A stretch of 64,000 nucleotides of DNA, from positions 5,580,001-5,644,000 of the forward strand of contig NZ_CP009933.1 in NCBI RefSeq assembly GCF_000968375.1, given 5' to 3'. The stretch comes from Clostridium scatologenes. Its GTDB lineage: Bacteria > Bacillota > Clostridia > Clostridiales > Clostridiaceae. The notes under the pieces were generated by a model. That model ran no database searches, was not told the origin of the DNA, and saw only the letters and a list, made by a program, of their open reading frames with translations. This document shows, piece by piece, positions 49,881-57,465 of this stretch (positions are counted from its first letter, which is position 1; every line of letters begins with the position of its first letter). The position numbers were made by a program, and so were the translations under genes.

Positions 49881-50300
49881 GTGTTTGACAGTATAATAGT
49901 TTTACTATCTATCTCACCATCATTTTTGCCGTCATATAGTATAGGATTAGTTAAATGTAGTATGAATGGCAAAAGAGATGAATATTATTTAATTCATACA
50001 AGACAAGCAATAACTTTTAGCAATATAGATGAAGAAGAGTATTTTAGTAAAGCAAGAAAAATACATTTATCGAATAATGATGCAAGCGATATCATAAACA
50101 TTATTCACGAAATTAGAGTTCAGCCAATATCAGATTCATCCATAGGTATTGATGGATGTAATTATTCTCTTTATTTTTTTGATGATGATGGAAGTGCTAA
50201 ATCATGTTTCTCATGGTGGGGAAGTATACCTAATGAATGGCATGATTTAGATAGAATAGTAAATGTTTTAAATAGGCATTTACATCAAGATAATGGATAA
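49881..50300 (+). CDS. Possible cargo (moron) protein between capsid and decoration genes
   Basis: This protein of 139 residues has a hydrophobic N-terminus (SIIVLLSISPSFLPSYSIG) and a body rich in acidic and aromatic residues (YSLYFFDDDGSAKSCFSWWG). I know no family. It breaks the usual direct passage from capsid to connector genes and has a possible extended -10 promoter. Cargo expressed by the lysogen is the preferred reading. GTG 49881, eight bases after GAGAGG, is chosen over the GTG at 49872. Confidence 0.68.
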   Translation: MFDSIIVLLSISPSFLPSYSIGLVKCSMNGKRDEYYLIHTRQAITFSNIDEEEYFSKARKIHLSNNDASDIINIIHEIRVQPISDSSIGIDGCNYSLYFFDDDGSAKSCFSWWGSIPNEWHDLDRIVNVLNRHLHQDNG

Positions 50301-50455
50301 TAGATATAGGAGTAAACAACATCTGCAACACAAAACTTTAGTGAACAATATTCATCTTAAGATGACAAAGTGGCTTGCTTGTTGGTAAGTTTATGAATTA
50401 ATTCAAAAAGGCAGCCTTAGTGCTGTCTTAACTATTTAAGGGAGGAAAATAAATT

Positions 50456-50917
50456 ATGGCATTAATCGAAAAATATAAATTAATACAAGCATTTGAACCT
50501 AAATCCACAAATGCTGCAATAGTGAGTAATTATGTAACTTTAAAAAATGCTATTACAGCAACAGTTGTTGTAAATTTGGCTCAAATAGCTGGACACACAA
50601 CTCAAATATCTTTATATCAAGCACAGGATATAGAAGGAACAGGTGCAAAGCCTTTATCAAATGATGTTCCTATACTTGCAAATGAAGATGTTTCAGCAAG
50701 TGATATATTAGTAAGGCAATCAGATGGAGTAAGCTATACTGTAGCAAATACAGCAAAAAATAAGCAGATAATATTTCACGTTGATCCAGCTAAACTTGAT
50801 ATAAATAATGGATTTACTTGTTTAAATGTGAGGATTGGAGCTAGTTCACAGGCTACAAACTTTGCAAGTGGCGAATTTATATTAGAGAACAAATACGCTG
50901 AGGATGAAAAAAATTAG
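50456..50917 (+). CDS. Probable head decoration/fibre protein
   Basis: This 153-residue, mostly beta protein has no strong motif (KLIQAFEPKSTNAAIVSNYV at the start, then a row of polar beta strands). Its place directly before the connector genes and its small beta-rich nature fit a capsid decoration or head-fibre protein. GGGAGG precedes the ATG at a standard distance. A hairpin and T run follow. A short stem (AAGGCAG with CTGTCTT) lies in its leader near 50408-50429. Confidence 0.6.
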   Translation: MALIEKYKLIQAFEPKSTNAAIVSNYVTLKNAITATVVVNLAQIAGHTTQISLYQAQDIEGTGAKPLSNDVPILANEDVSASDILVRQSDGVSYTVANTAKNKQIIFHVDPAKLDINNGFTCLNVRIGASSQATNFASGEFILENKYAEDEKN

Positions 50918-50939
50918 ACATTAGTTAATTAGATTTTGG

Positions 50940-50958
50940 GAGCCATCTAGGCTCTTTT
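50940..50958 (+). terminator. Weak terminator-like hairpin before the connector genes
   Basis: GAGCC 50940-50944 pairs with GGCTC 50950-50954, followed by TTTT. It probably only lowers expression of the downstream genes. Confidence 0.5.
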
Positions 50959-50975
50959 GTTTTTGGGGTGATTTT

Positions 50976-51548
50976 ATGGCATTAAAAATTATAACACCAC
51001 CTGCAGCTGAACCTATAACTTTAGATGAAGCAAAACAGCATTTAAGAATAATTGGCAGTGATGATGATATTATTTTACTTAGTATGATTAGGCAAGCTAG
51101 AGAGTTCTGTGAGGATTTTCAAAATAAAAAATATATTACTCAAACCTTAGAACTGGTGCGAGACACATTTCCTAATGACAACTATATAGCATTTGAAAAC
51201 TGTTCACCAGTTCAAAGTGTAGAAAGTGTAAAATACTATGATGCAGGTGGACGGGAATATATATTTGATTCAGGTAATTATATTGTTGATACAGACAGCT
51301 TTGTTAATAGAATAGTTCTTGGATACTGTAAATTATGGCCAACAATAGCATTACAAACTGTTAATGCTGTAAGGATTAGATTTATAGCTGGCTTTGGAGA
51401 TAAAGAAGCAGATGTTCCAGAAACAGTTAAATGGGCAATGATCCTTCACATGAGACTTCTTTATGATGATTACAAACCAGATGAAAGAAATAAAATTGAA
51501 GAAGCAAGAAATTCATTATTAAGTATGAATAGAGTGATACCGGTATGA
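50976..51548 (+). CDS. Head-tail connector, gp6-like (Phage_connect_1)
   Basis: This protein of 190 residues starts PAAEPITLDEAKQHLRIIG and continues LSMIRQAREFCEDFQNKKYI, the pattern of the HK97 gp6-like connector family. It forms a ring under the portal through which DNA leaves the head. GGGGTG precedes the ATG. Its stop overlaps the next gene by 4 nt. Confidence 0.93.
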   Translation: MALKIITPPAAEPITLDEAKQHLRIIGSDDDIILLSMIRQAREFCEDFQNKKYITQTLELVRDTFPNDNYIAFENCSPVQSVESVKYYDAGGREYIFDSGNYIVDTDSFVNRIVLGYCKLWPTIALQTVNAVRIRFIAGFGDKEADVPETVKWAMILHMRLLYDDYKPDERNKIEEARNSLLSMNRVIPV

Positions 51549-51871
51549 GAACGGAGGAATTGAAGCACAAAATAACCTTTCAAAAACTTACAACAACTAC
51601 AAATGAAAATGGATTTGAAGTTGAAGTATGGGAGGATTACTCAACTGTTTGGGCAGTGGTATCAAATCTGATTGGAAGAGAATATTTTGCAGCTGCGGCT
51701 GTGCAGGCAGAGAAAACTGTTAAGTTTACTATAAGATATTTACAAGGTATAACAGATGATATGAGGATATTATTTGAAGATAAACAGTACAATATAACTT
51801 TCATAGATAATATCAAATATAAAAATAAGTATATAGAAATAAAAGCTTTGGAGGTTGAGAATAGTGGCTAA
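51545..51871 (+). CDS. Head closure protein (Phage_H_T_join)
   Basis: This protein of 108 residues starts with KHKITFQKLTTTTNENGFE and has AVVSNLIGREYFAAAAVQAEK near 42, the pattern of the head-closure or stopper family. It seals the filled head and joins it to the tail. The start overlaps the connector and the end overlaps the gp10-like gene, in the usual compact order. Confidence 0.92.
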   Translation: MRTEELKHKITFQKLTTTTNENGFEVEVWEDYSTVWAVVSNLIGREYFAAAAVQAEKTVKFTIRYLQGITDDMRILFEDKQYNITFIDNIKYKNKYIEIKALEVENSG

Positions 51872-52244
51872 TATAGAACTTACAGGTGTAGATGAAATAT
51901 TAAATAAACTTCAAGAGATAGGTGCAAATGTAGGGAGACTTGAAAATAAAGCCTTAAAAAATGCTGCAGAACCTGTACTTGAAGATTCAAAAGCAAATGT
52001 TCCTGTAAGAACTGGAAAGCTTAAAAAAGGTCTTAAGATAACCAATGTAAAAAAGAAAGAGGAAATAAAATACATTCTTGTAGGTGTAGATAAAGGAGAT
52101 AATTCAGAAATATTTTATGGAAAATTTATTGAATTTGGTACTAGTAAGAGATCAGCTCATCCTTTTCTCCAGCCTGCCTATGAAAAAAATAAAAATACAA
52201 TAAAAGAAATTATAGCTGAAACTTTGAAGGAAGGATTAAAGTGA
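51864..52244 (+). CDS. HK97 gp10-type neck/tail protein
   Basis: This protein of 126 residues has NVPVRTGKLKKGLKITNVKK near residue 47 and KFIEFGTSKRSAHPFLQPAY near 88, both diagnostic for the HK97 gp10 family. It takes part in tail completion or head-tail joining. GTG 51864 is chosen, seven bases after GGAGGT, over the TTG at 51855. Confidence 0.93.
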   Translation: MANIELTGVDEILNKLQEIGANVGRLENKALKNAAEPVLEDSKANVPVRTGKLKKGLKITNVKKKEEIKYILVGVDKGDNSEIFYGKFIEFGTSKRSAHPFLQPAYEKNKNTIKEIIAETLKEGLK

Positions 52245-52561
52245 TAAACAAATTATTAGTAGAAGCTTTAAAACCTCTTAAAGTGCCTGTTTCATTTCAG
52301 AAATATAAAGGAAAAGAAAATACTTATATAACTTTCTTTAATTATTTAGAACAGGGAGAGCAGTATGCTGATAATGAAGAAAAAGCTACAGGGTATTATA
52401 TTCAGGTAGATGTATGGAGTAAAAATGATTATACAGAGCTTGTAGAAAAAGTAAAGAATTATATGGAAGCCGCAGGGTTTATAAGAACTTCTGCGGCTGA
52501 TTTATTTGAGGATGATACTAAAATATATCATAAGATAATAAGGTTTTTTTATTTAGGCTGA
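52241..52561 (+). CDS. Tail completion/terminator-type protein
   Basis: This protein of 106 residues sits where siphophages carry the tail terminator (gpU-like or DUF3168-type) gene. It has TYITFFNYLEQGEQYADNEE near residue 29 and IQVDVWSKNDYTELV near 54, patterns shared by that group. It would cap the tail tube. GTG start overlaps the previous stop by 4 nt. Confidence 0.82.
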   Translation: MINKLLVEALKPLKVPVSFQKYKGKENTYITFFNYLEQGEQYADNEEKATGYYIQVDVWSKNDYTELVEKVKNYMEAAGFIRTSAADLFEDDTKIYHKIIRFFYLG

Positions 52562-52582
52562 TTAAAAAGGGGGGAATGATCT

Positions 52583-53413
52583 ATGGCACAAATAGTAAAT
52601 AGTGCTCCTATAGGAGTAGAAAACTTAGTTTATGCAATTTTAACAGATGAAACTACTTCAAATTATAGTTCACCAACGTTGGTTTCACCTGCAATAAATG
52701 TAAAGATAAATCCAAAGAGTAATTCAGATACATTGTATGCTGATAATAGAGCAGTAGAAACAGCCACATCTTTAGGTGAAATAGATGTAGAAATTGAAAC
52801 ACAAGATTTGCCACTTGAAGTACAAGCAGAACTTCTAGGTCACAAGCTTGATTCAACAAGTAAAGTAATGTGCTCGGATGTTCAAGATTCAGCACCATAT
52901 GTTGCTGTGGGTTTTAAAATAAAAAAAGCAAATGGTAAGTATAGATACGTATGGCTTCTTAAAGGAAAATTCAGCGAACCTGAAGAAGAACATTCATCTC
53001 AGGAGGATAAGACAAAATTTCAGACACCAAAAATTAAGGGTACATTTTTAACAAGAACAGATGGTAAGTGGAAATATACAGCTGATGAGGATAGTGGATT
53101 TACTGGAGGAGCTAATTGGTTTAATAGTGTGTATAAACAGGTAACAATACCAGCGGCACCAACAAATCCAGTACAAAATGATACAGCTAATACTTTTGGA
53201 TGGACCGATGTAACTGGATATAGTAGTGCATCAGACTATGAGTACAGCACAGATGGTGGAACAACATGGTTAACAGCAACAACAAATCCACAAAGTGTTG
53301 GCAATAGTAGTTATGCTGTAGGAAAAGTACAAGTAAGGGTAAAGGCAGATGCAGCAACAAGTAGATCAGCAGGATTAGTATTAAGTTCAACTTCAGCATA
53401 TACGTCAGGTTAA
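52583..53413 (+). CDS. Major tail tube protein with a C-terminal Ig-like extension
   Basis: This protein of 276 residues has residues about 1-190 of the phi13-type major tail protein (VYAILTDETTSNYSSPTLVS, YADNRAVETATSLGEIDVEI, PKIKGTFLTRTDGKWKY). A separate domain at about 195-276 follows (PAAPTNPVQNDTANTFGWTD, then STDGGTTWLTATTN), resembling bacterial Ig-like or fibronectin modules exposed on phage tails. Such domains bind surface sugars weakly. A GGGGGGAATG site precedes the ATG. It is present in many copies as the tail tube subunit. Confidence 0.9.
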   Translation: MAQIVNSAPIGVENLVYAILTDETTSNYSSPTLVSPAINVKINPKSNSDTLYADNRAVETATSLGEIDVEIETQDLPLEVQAELLGHKLDSTSKVMCSDVQDSAPYVAVGFKIKKANGKYRYVWLLKGKFSEPEEEHSSQEDKTKFQTPKIKGTFLTRTDGKWKYTADEDSGFTGGANWFNSVYKQVTIPAAPTNPVQNDTANTFGWTDVTGYSSASDYEYSTDGGTTWLTATTNPQSVGNSSYAVGKVQVRVKADAATSRSAGLVLSSTSAYTSG

Positions 53414-53438
53414 ATATAATTTTTAGGAGGTATGGATT

Positions 53439-53723
53439 GTGGAAATAGTACTAAATAATAAAACATATATAATGCCTAAGGTTAAAACAAGGATGCTTAG
53501 AAAAGCTATTGAAATTAATGAAAATATAGATTTTAGCAACATGAAGACAAAAGATTTAGATGGACTTGTGGATTTTATAGTTGAGCTATATGGTAATAAA
53601 TTTACCATAGACAATTTTTATGATGGGCTGGATGCAGATAAACTTATAGAAACTCTCAATAATAGTATAAATGGTATAGTAGGAAATCTAGGGAACAAGT
53701 TAAAGGAATTCCCAAACAAGTAA
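53439..53723 (+). CDS. Tail assembly chaperone G (short product)
   Basis: This 94-residue protein is the unshifted product of the tail chaperone pair that always lies between the tail tube and tape measure genes. It is acidic and helical (MRKAIEINENIDFSNMKTKD). It binds the tape measure protein during tail assembly. A GTG start follows AGGAGGT. Its last codons contain the CCCAAAC slip site, so part of the ribosomes go on to make the longer GT protein. Confidence 0.88.
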   Translation: MEIVLNNKTYIMPKVKTRMLRKAIEINENIDFSNMKTKDLDGLVDFIVELYGNKFTIDNFYDGLDADKLIETLNNSINGIVGNLGNKLKEFPNK

Positions 53724-53911
53724 GCGGAGGTAGCGATGAAAAGCTGTCTCCGCTTGATTTCATAAAGGATATTTATTCTAAGCTTTTAGAGCAGGGATGG
53801 ACACTAAATGATGTTGATGAAATGGATATATTTTATTACTTTGACATTTTAATTTACAGGGCAAATAAGAAATACAAGCAAAATTTAGATGCCGTCTTAA
53901 ATATATTGTAA
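53439..53911 (+). CDS. Tail assembly chaperone GT (predicted -1 frameshift product)
   Basis: Slipping back one base at CCCAAAC (53711-53717) joins the G frame (93 codons) to a second frame that runs to TAA 53909-53911, giving about 157 residues. The T part (KLSPLDFIKDIYSKLLEQGW onward, ending NLDAVLNIL) has no start codon or ribosome site of its own and reads as a normal protein. This is the conserved strategy of lambda-like and many Gram-positive siphophages. The GT protein recruits tail tube subunits to the tape measure. The product is predicted, not proven. Confidence 0.85.
53711..53755 (+). promoter_or_regulatory. Programmed -1 frameshift signal
   Basis: The heptamer C-CCA-AAC is in the correct phase. 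Four bases later an 8-bp perfect stem begins (53722-53729 with 53748-53755), with an 18-nt loop that can add a short inner stem (AGC/GCT). An AAGGA element lies 5-9 nt upstream (53702-53706), the place where an internal ribosome-site-like signal promotes slippage. All three classic parts are present. Confidence 0.88.
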
Positions 53912-53924
53912 AGAAGGTGAGAGA

Positions 53925-56756
53925 GTGGCAGAAGAACTTGGAAGTTTAGCTGTAAAAATAGGTCTAGATAGTTCGGGTTTTCAAAATGGTATAAGTAGTA
54001 TTAATAGAAATCTTAGAGTTCTTGATAGTGAGTTTAAAGCTAATACCGCAGCTCTTGGAGAAAATGCAAAGGGAATTGAAGGACTTAAATTAAAATTAGA
54101 AAGTCTTACAAAACAAATAGAGCTTCAAAAACAAAAGGTTGGAGCTTTGGAACAAGCATATACCAAAAGTGCTGAAACAAAAGGAAAAGACAGCAAAGCA
54201 ACACAAGAACTTGAAATAAAACTTAATAAAGCTAAACAAGCACTTTCTAATATGGAGACAGAGCTGGGAAAAACAACTAAAGAGATGGAAAAAGAGTCTG
54301 CTGCCACAAATAAGCTAGGAAGTGGTATACAAGCTTCTATGTCTAAAATGCATACACATGTTTCAGGTGCATTTAATGGTATTAAAAGTGCAGCAATTGG
54401 AGTAGGTACTACTCTTGCTGGTGGACTAGGATTATTTGCTTTAACAGAGAAGGCAGTTGAAAGTGGAGATGCTACATATAAGCTTTCGCAAAAGTTAGGA
54501 GTAACTGCATCCGAAGCAGGTAATCTTAATAAGATGTTGAAAATAACTGATACAGATACACAACCATTTATATCTACAATGTTAAGATTGGATAAAGGTA
54601 TAGAGGGTGCTGGTAGAAATGGTAACGCAACAACAAAATCACTGGAGCAGTTTGGAATAAAACTTACAGATGCAAATGGTAAATTACTTCCTATGCCTGA
54701 ACAGCTTAAAAAGTTATCTGAAGGTTATCAAAAAGCAGCTGCAAGTGGAAATGAAGAGGCATTTGTAGCACAAGTATTAGGTGCAAAGGGACAAGAATTA
54801 ATACCAATTTTGCAGGATTACACAGAAGCTTCAGAGGCAGCAAGTAAAGTTAAAGGATTTGGTGTGGACCCAAAACAAGCACATGAGCAAGCAGTACAAA
54901 TGAAAGTATTGAAAATGGAAATGAGTCAATTTTCAATGGTTATAGCTCAAGTTTTATTACCAATAGCAAGTGCAGTACTTCCAGTTATAACTAATTTGTT
55001 CACAAGTTTAGGAAAGGTTATATCTGATAATAAGAAAACTATACAGGATGCAGTAAACAGTATTGCTAGTGTAATAAAGACAATGGGGTTAGTTATAACA
55101 CCAATTATTAAGAATTTATTTGATTTTATAGCTAAGCATGGAGAATTAACAAAAGCAATTATAATAGGTATTGTTGCTGTATTAGGGGAGTTAAAGATAG
55201 CTAAGTTTGTAACGGATATAATTACAGGAGTAAGCAATATAAAAAAAGCAGTAGAAGGACTTCAAGGATTATCTAAAATAGGAGGGATTTTTGAAGCAAT
55301 ATTTAAAATAAATCCACTAGCTTTTGGTATCCTTATAGGAATAACAGCTATAGCTACAGCTGCTTATTTAATCATAAAAAACTGGGAACCAATAAAGAAA
55401 TTCTTTGGTGATCTCTGGAATGGAATCAAAGTTACCTTTAATAATTTTTGGAACTGGCTAAAGGAATTTTTTAATAAATGGGGTACTGAAATATTAGTTG
55501 TAATAGCTCCATTTATAGGTATACCTTTAGAAATTATAAAACACTGGGATGCTATTAAAGTTGGACTAGGTGCAACCTGGAATTGGATAAAAACTACTGT
55601 AACAAGTACATTCACATCAATAGGTACTTTTTTTACAAATATATGGACTAATATAAGTAATACATTTAATAATGCTTTAATTTCTATAAGTACATTTATA
55701 AGTAGCAAGTTTGGAAGTATGTCCGCTGGAATAAATAATATATTCAATGGGCTTAAAAATTATTTTACAGGTATATGGGAAGTTATTAAAAATGTATTCC
55801 TTGGAGCGGTTCTTTTGATTTTAGATGTAGTAACAGGCAATTTTAAAAAATTAAGTTCTGATGCTCAAGGAATATGGAATAATTTAAAAAATGCTTTCTC
55901 TGAAATATGGAAGGGCATACAGCAAATTTTCACAGGAACCCTGCAAGCTATATCAGCATTTTGCTCTTCAATATGGAAGGCAATATCAAGTACAGCTAAA
56001 ACTATTTGGAATGATTTTAAAAGTTATATAGAAAATTTATGGAACAGTATAAAGCAAAGTGGAGAAAATGCTTGGACTAAATTAAAAGAAACAGTAATAA
56101 ACCTATGCACTAATATAAAAGAAGGAGCCATAAACATTTGGAATGCTCTTTTAAATTGGTTTGCTGAACTTCCGGGAAAACTTTATAGTTATGGCTCCAG
56201 CATGTTTGAAAGAATGAGAGAAGGAGTAGAAAGTACTATCGGAAATGTGAGAAGTTCTATAGAAAGTGGTATAAGCAATGCATTAAATTATCTAGCAAGT
56301 TTACCTGAGAAAGCTTGGAGCTATGGAGCAGACTTTGTAAATGGAATTGTAAACGGCATAGAATCTGCTATAGGCAGTGTTGAAGATGCAGTAAGTGCAT
56401 TAGCAGCTAAAATAAGAAGTTATCTTCACTTTTCAGTACCAGATGAAGGACCACTAGCTGATTATGAAAAGTGGATGCCAGATTTCATGTCAGGCTTAGC
56501 AGAGGGAATAAATAAGAGCAAACATATTGTTTCTGAAGCTGTAAATGGATTGTCCTTGGATATGAAAGTGAATTCTAATATAGGAGCTGTAGCAGTACCA
56601 GCTAGTAATAACTCAAAAGAAAAAACACAGTCAAATAATAGTCTTACTTTGCATATAGAAAACTTTATAAATAATACAGATAAGGATATAGAACAGCTTG
56701 CTTATGAACTAGAATTTTATAGACAGAAAATTTCTATGGGGAAGGGAGGAGCTTAG
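53925..56756 (+). CDS. Tape measure protein
   Basis: This 943-residue protein sets tail length. Its N-terminus is helical coiled coil (residues about 30-135), followed by hydrophobic segments near 150-165, 345-365 and 410-490. From about 490 come many tryptophan-spaced repeats (WNGIKVTFNNFWNWL, IWNNLKNAFSEIWKGI and variants) and a C-terminal PEKAWSYGADFVNGIVNGIE block. This composition is standard for siphophage tape measures. GTG 53925 follows GAAGGTGAG. I see no lysozyme or peptidase domain in it. Confidence 0.95.
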   Translation: MAEELGSLAVKIGLDSSGFQNGISSINRNLRVLDSEFKANTAALGENAKGIEGLKLKLESLTKQIELQKQKVGALEQAYTKSAETKGKDSKATQELEIKLNKAKQALSNMETELGKTTKEMEKESAATNKLGSGIQASMSKMHTHVSGAFNGIKSAAIGVGTTLAGGLGLFALTEKAVESGDATYKLSQKLGVTASEAGNLNKMLKITDTDTQPFISTMLRLDKGIEGAGRNGNATTKSLEQFGIKLTDANGKLLPMPEQLKKLSEGYQKAAASGNEEAFVAQVLGAKGQELIPILQDYTEASEAASKVKGFGVDPKQAHEQAVQMKVLKMEMSQFSMVIAQVLLPIASAVLPVITNLFTSLGKVISDNKKTIQDAVNSIASVIKTMGLVITPIIKNLFDFIAKHGELTKAIIIGIVAVLGELKIAKFVTDIITGVSNIKKAVEGLQGLSKIGGIFEAIFKINPLAFGILIGITAIATAAYLIIKNWEPIKKFFGDLWNGIKVTFNNFWNWLKEFFNKWGTEILVVIAPFIGIPLEIIKHWDAIKVGLGATWNWIKTTVTSTFTSIGTFFTNIWTNISNTFNNALISISTFISSKFGSMSAGINNIFNGLKNYFTGIWEVIKNVFLGAVLLILDVVTGNFKKLSSDAQGIWNNLKNAFSEIWKGIQQIFTGTLQAISAFCSSIWKAISSTAKTIWNDFKSYIENLWNSIKQSGENAWTKLKETVINLCTNIKEGAINIWNALLNWFAELPGKLYSYGSSMFERMREGVESTIGNVRSSIESGISNALNYLASLPEKAWSYGADFVNGIVNGIESAIGSVEDAVSALAAKIRSYLHFSVPDEGPLADYEKWMPDFMSGLAEGINKSKHIVSEAVNGLSLDMKVNSNIGAVAVPASNNSKEKTQSNNSLTLHIENFINNTDKDIEQLAYELEFYRQKISMGKGGA

Positions 56757-56757
56757 T

Positions 56758-57465
56758 GTGCTTAGTTTTAAGTTTGCTAGTAAGAACAGTTATGATGATT
56801 TTGGAATGCTGATATCTCAAAGACCTAATCTTCCTTCTCCTAAACGTAGAGTAAATACAATAAACATTCCAGGAAGAGATTCTAATTTAAGATTTGATGA
56901 AAAGACTTATGATGATATAACACTAAATGTTGAATGTTCAGTAAAGGATAAGCAGAACCTTGCAAATAAAATTGATGACATAAAAGCCTGGCTTTTTGGA
57001 GCAGGTGAAAGTGATTTGATATTTAGTTTTCAAGAGGATAAAAAATACATTGCTCAAGTGGTAAATGCTATTGATTTTAAACAGGTTTATAAATATTTTA
57101 GTGAGTTTCCTATAATATTTAACTGCAGACCATTTAAGTATGCAGTTGATAATACTGCAATTATAATAAATCAATCTAAAACAATAGTGACTAATCCAGG
57201 AACTATTGAAAGTGAGCCTATAATAAATATTTATGGTTCTGGTGATATAGTTTTTAACATAAATGGTCAGCAGATAAGTTTTAAAGGTATAGCTGAAAAA
57301 GTTATAGTAAATTCAGTTATACAAGACTGTTATGATGATGTAGGAAACAATTTAAATGGGAAAATGAGTGGAGAATTTTTAAAGATGAAGTCTGGTGAAA
57401 ATATTATAGAATGGAGTGGCGGTGTTACTAAAGTAGAGCTTTTACCAAACTGGCGGTGGTTGTAA
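56758..57465 (+). CDS. Distal tail protein (Dit, siphovirus type)
   Basis: This protein of 235 residues starts SFKFASKNSYDDFGMLISQR and has RRVNTINIPGRDSNLRFDE near 30 and PIIFNCRPFKYAV near 118, the pattern of Dit proteins. Six copies form the hub at the tail tip to which receptor-binding parts attach. GTG 56758 lies one base after the tape measure stop. Confidence 0.93.
   Translation: MLSFKFASKNSYDDFGMLISQRPNLPSPKRRVNTINIPGRDSNLRFDEKTYDDITLNVECSVKDKQNLANKIDDIKAWLFGAGESDLIFSFQEDKKYIAQVVNAIDFKQVYKYFSEFPIIFNCRPFKYAVDNTAIIINQSKTIVTNPGTIESEPIINIYGSGDIVFNINGQQISFKGIAEKVIVNSVIQDCYDDVGNNLNGKMSGEFLKMKSGENIIEWSGGVTKVELLPNWRWL

Noticed and set aside
53724..53911. Separate small gene between the tail chaperone and tape measure
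   Set aside because: It has no start codon with a ribosome site; the slip site and hairpin show it is the frameshifted extension of the chaperone gene.
54947..55747. Minus-strand ORFs of 96 and 127 codons inside the tape measure gene
   Set aside because: They are antisense shadows of a long, well-supported + strand gene and have no ribosome sites.
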